The notes under the pieces were generated by a model, which was not told where the DNA came from, ran no database searches, and saw only the letters and a list, made by a program, of their open reading frames with translations. This document shows, in pieces, positions 61,631-64,000 of a stretch of 64,000 bases of DNA; position 1 is the stretch's first letter, and each line of letters starts with the position of its first letter. The stretch covers positions 62,001 through 126,000 of the forward strand of contig NZ_JANFXK010000004.1 of assembly GCF_024459955.1 (NCBI RefSeq), read 5' to 3'. A program made the position numbers and the translations under genes. Source of the DNA: Anaerovorax odorimutans (GTDB lineage Bacteria > Bacillota > Clostridia > Peptostreptococcales > Anaerovoracaceae).

Positions 61631-61679
61631 AAAGACACCCATATTTTCCTGAAAACAAGAGAATATGGGTGTCTTTTTT
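61631..61679. terminator. bidirectional terminator, permease/dusB
   Basis: AAAGACACCCATATT pairs perfectly with AATATGGGTGTCTTT over 17 nt, with a T-run on the plus strand. It overlaps the dusB stop by two bases. Confidence 0.9.
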
Positions 61680-62637
61680 ATTCGATTATGCTTCCGATTT
61701 CCTTTTTCAGTTCACTCAGCTCAGTGATGCTGTTGATGCTGCGCCGCACAGCCGCGGAGCCGCGGATTCCTTTCAGGTACCATCCCACATGCTTGCGCAT
61801 CTCCCTGACGGCGGCATACTCCCCTTTGACCTCTGTCAAACGGTCGAGATGGATCAGCATGGTTTTCACCCTTTCCTCAAGAGATGGCGGATCGGGCTTT
61901 TCTTCGCCTTTCCAGATGGCGATCGCGTCCCGGAATATCCACGGATTGCCGAGGGCTCCTCTAGCGATCATTACCATATCGCAGCCGGTCTCCTCAAGCA
62001 TGCGGTTGGCGTCTTCTCCTGAAAAAACGTCTCCATTGCCAATGACCGGTATGCTGACGCTTTCTTTCACCCTGCGTATCATATCCCAGTCCGCAGTACC
62101 GCTATAATACTGCTCTCTGGTCCTGCCGTGAACAGCTACGGCAGATGCTCCCGCCGCCTCGATGGCCCTGGCGGTCTCCACTGCGTTGATGGAATCCTTA
62201 TCCCAGCCAATGCGGATCTTGGCTGTTACCGGTTTGCCCGCTTCCGAGACAGCGGCTTTCACCAGATCATAGATCAGGTCAGGGTTTTTCAGCAGGGCTG
62301 ACCCCTCGCCGTTTTTAACGACTTTGGGAACCGGACAGCCCATATTGATATCGAAGGCTGCGTTCCTGCGGTCCCGCAGACTTCTGGCCGCATGAGCAAT
62401 AATCTCCGGCTCGCTTCCAAAGAGCTGGAAAGCGATGGGTTCTTCACCGGGAAAGATTTTCAACAGCCTCTCCGTATTTTTATCCCTGTACCAGAGTCCC
62501 TTGGCGCTGACCATTTCCGAATACAGAAAAGCGGCCCCCTGTTCCTTCGCCAGACTTCTGGTCGGTCCGTCGGTGATTCCCGCAAGAGGGGCCAATACAA
62601 AAGGATTGTCCAGCTCAATGTTTCCGATCTTCATCAT
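61678..62637 (-). CDS. dusB: tRNA-dihydrouridine synthase DusB
   Basis: Reduces uridine to dihydrouridine in the tRNA D-loop with FMN and NADPH. The 319-residue barrel has the start [16 protein letters not shown], the catalytic Cys in NMGCPVPKV, the FMN-binding [12 protein letters not shown] and [11 protein letters not shown]. It overlaps the coaX stop (ATGA), the widespread coaX-dusB pairing in Firmicutes. Confidence 0.97.
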   Translation of the reverse strand: MMKIGNIELDNPFVLAPLAGITDGPTRSLAKEQGAAFLYSEMVSAKGLWYRDKNTERLLKIFPGEEPIAFQLFGSEPEIIAHAARSLRDRRNAAFDINMGCPVPKVVKNGEGSALLKNPDLIYDLVKAAVSEAGKPVTAKIRIGWDKDSINAVETARAIEAAGASAVAVHGRTREQYYSGTADWDMIRRVKESVSIPVIGNGDVFSGEDANRMLEETGCDMVMIARGALGNPWIFRDAIAIWKGEEKPDPPSLEERVKTMLIHLDRLTEVKGEYAAVREMRKHVGWYLKGIRGSAAVRRSINSITELSELKKEIGSIIE

Positions 62638-63425
62638 TTCTGCCTTTTGTTCTTCCTATGGATGATTTCCAGGCCTTCAAGGGTCAGCAGCTTGTCCACA
62701 TGGTCGATACAGTCGATTCCGCTGTCGATGAGGGTAGCCAGACCTCCGGTAGCGATGACCTTTACCGGTTCTTCCGATTCGCTGTAATCCTGCAGTTCTT
62801 TTTTCATTTTTTTCACGATATAGTCAACCGTTCCCATATGGCCGTAAACCAGCCCCGACTGCATACTGTGGATGGTATTTCTGCAGATCACGTTTCCCGG
62901 CTCCTCCAGCTCTACCTTGGGCAGCTTGGCTGTTTTTTCGAAGAGGGCTTCGGAAGAAATTTTCAGTCCCGGCGCAATGGTTCCGCCGATGTATTCCGCC
63001 TTTTCAGAAACCGCACAGAAGGTTGTGGCAGTTCCGAAATCAATGATGATCAGCGGGCCGCCGTACTTGGCATGGGCTGCCACGGCGTTTACGATCCGGT
63101 CGGCCCCCACCTGCTTTGGATTATCGTATTTTACCACCAGGCCGGTCTTGATCCCCGGTCCAATGACGATTGCTCTTTTGTTGAAGTATTTCATGGACAG
63201 GTGCTGCAGCGTGAACAGTACGGAAGGTACTACCGTGGAAATAATCACATCTTCTACTTCCTTTACGTCCAGTCCTTCATACTGAAACAGCTGGTTGATT
63301 ACCATTCCATATTCGTCGGCGCTCTTATTGTTGTCTGTCTCCAGTCTCCAGTTTTGGATCAGCTCTCCTTCTTTAAAAACGCCAAGTACAATATTCGTAT
63401 TCCCTACGTCAAATGCTAGTAGCAT
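62634..63425 (-). CDS. coaX: type III pantothenate kinase
   Basis: First enzyme of coenzyme A synthesis, insensitive to feedback by CoA. 263 residues with the ASKHA fold: phosphate-binding [21 protein letters not shown] and ATGGLATLI. Overlaps dusB by four bases. Confidence 0.97.
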   Translation of the reverse strand: MLLAFDVGNTNIVLGVFKEGELIQNWRLETDNNKSADEYGMVINQLFQYEGLDVKEVEDVIISTVVPSVLFTLQHLSMKYFNKRAIVIGPGIKTGLVVKYDNPKQVGADRIVNAVAAHAKYGGPLIIIDFGTATTFCAVSEKAEYIGGTIAPGLKISSEALFEKTAKLPKVELEEPGNVICRNTIHSMQSGLVYGHMGTVDYIVKKMKKELQDYSESEEPVKVIATGGLATLIDSGIDCIDHVDKLLTLEGLEIIHRKNKRQK

Positions 63426-63521
63426 GGTTCTTCTTTCTCCTTTGCTCTGCCTTTTTTGAATTCTGCAAGCTATTATACTCTAATATGCGGGCTATGTCGA
63501 GCTTATTTCCGCCCAACAATG

Positions 63522-63554
63522 AAAACTGGCGGGTGAAGATGCCCCGCCAGTTTT
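63522..63554 (-). terminator. terminator of the biotin carrier gene
   Basis: AAAACTGGCGGG pairs perfectly with CCCGCCAGTTTT, a T-rich end on the minus strand. Confidence 0.9.
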
Positions 63555-63573
63555 CCATCATAATTACATTTAC

Positions 63574-63942
63574 TTATTTTAAAGTAACCAGAACGTCTCC
63601 GGCATTTACGGAAGCGCCCTTGGTTGCAGGTACGGTATCTACGGTTCCTGCAGCCGGTGCCATGATTTCGTTCTCCATCTTCATAGCTTCCAGAATAATC
63701 AGCACATCGCCGGCGTTTACGGCCTGGCCCGGTGTAACTTTAACTTCCAGAACAGTTCCCGGCATTGGAGCGCTTATTGTTTCAGCGCCTGCTGCTGCCG
63801 CAGGTGCGGGAGCCGGTGCTGCTTTTGGAGCTGCTGCCGGGGCAGGAGCTGCCGCAGGAGCCGCAGGAGCTGCTGCTCCGCCTACTTCTTCAACTTCTAC
63901 TGCATAAGCAGTGCCATTTACAGTAATGTTATATTTTTTCAT
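63574..63942 (-). CDS. biotin carboxyl carrier protein (decarboxylase/carboxylase subunit)
   Basis: A 122-residue carrier: N-terminal strand (KKYNITVNGTAYAVEV), a long Ala/Pro linker (about 24-55) and the biotinyl domain with the biotin-accepting Lys in EAMKMEN. The short length and linker resemble the gamma/biotin subunits of Na+-pumping decarboxylases (oxaloacetate or methylmalonyl-CoA) or of pyruvate and acyl-CoA carboxylases of anaerobes. GGAAAGGAAGAG precedes the ATG. The neighbouring sequence to the window end (63943-64000) on this strand includes a possible end of a further gene (TAA at about 63980-63982), so the carrier is likely downstream of its carboxyltransferase. Confidence 0.9.
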   Translation of the reverse strand: MKKYNITVNGTAYAVEVEEVGGAAAPAAPAAAPAPAAAPKAAPAPAPAAAAGAETISAPMPGTVLEVKVTPGQAVNAGDVLIILEAMKMENEIMAPAAGTVDTVPATKGASVNAGDVLVTLK

Positions 63943-64000
63943 TTTCGTTTACTCTTCCTTTCCTGATAAATCCTACACTTTAAAACTTTCTGCTGTCAAT

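Overview
The window reads as chromosome of an anaerobic, Gram-positive, endospore-former-type Clostridia (order Eubacteriales; a relative of the amino-acid-fermenting Anaerovoracaceae is my best guess, at low confidence). Reasons: a 2[4Fe-4S] clostridial ferredoxin, Rex, reverse rubrerythrin and ferritin (anaerobe redox and oxygen defence), CIRCE-controlled groESL, strong AGGAGG ribosome sites, RibU under an FMN riboswitch, type III pantothenate kinase, and sigma-54 activators driving amino-acid and guanidino-compound genes.

Layout. 1-3.3 kb: a cut-off gene and a large SF1 helicase. 3.9-8.1 kb: a ureohydrolase, a BCCT-fold transporter and a PAS/AAA+ sigma-54 activator, with a clear -24/-12 promoter. 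8.2-16.6 kb: sensory region with a small XRE regulator, a DUF2798 membrane protein, a double-SBP GGDEF protein, a two-headed GntR regulator, a hybrid histidine kinase and an orphan sugar-type binding lipoprotein. 16.6-20.6 kb: a second sigma-54 module (alanine dehydrogenase-like enzyme, YkvI-like transporter, PAS activator) that shares a palindromic site with the first. 20.8-27.9 kb: an AT-rich accessory island holding a decayed isochorismatase, a nucleotide-hydrolase/TIR-like protein flanked by direct repeats, an IS3-family element with a stop codon in orfA, an OLD-type ATPase/TOPRIM nuclease and two decayed genes.

28-46.4 kb is core chromosome: guaB-guaA with a VanY-like peptidase, ferritin, groESL, a prepilin, an 8-oxoguanine glycosylase, a P-loop/Asp23 fusion, ferredoxin, Rex, acyl carrier protein, an ABC-F ATPase, the t6A genes tsaD/tsaB/tsaE with rimI, tRNA-Pro and ribU. 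46.4-64 kb: a HipA-like kinase, an ECF sigma/anti-sigma pair next to a repeat-built secreted protein, a DEAD-box helicase, a pepV-capA-nifU-binding-protein operon, reverse rubrerythrin, an iron alcohol dehydrogenase, a PadR-DUF1700-DUF4097 envelope operon (DUF4097 broken by an in-frame TGA), a TetR-ABC operon whose ATPase lacks its signature motif, dusB, coaX and a biotin carrier protein.

Most notable: (1) two sigma-54 operons with their own activators and a shared near-palindrome, one carrying a BCCT transporter that has lost most of the aromatic box used for trimethylammonium substrates and sits beside a ureohydrolase, suggesting an inducible guanidino-compound uptake and hydrolysis system; (2) a small defence-like island; (3) a 128-bp repeat pair 39.6 kb apart; (4) a GuaB strikingly like the IMP dehydrogenase of the protist Tritrichomonas foetus; (5) several recently broken genes.
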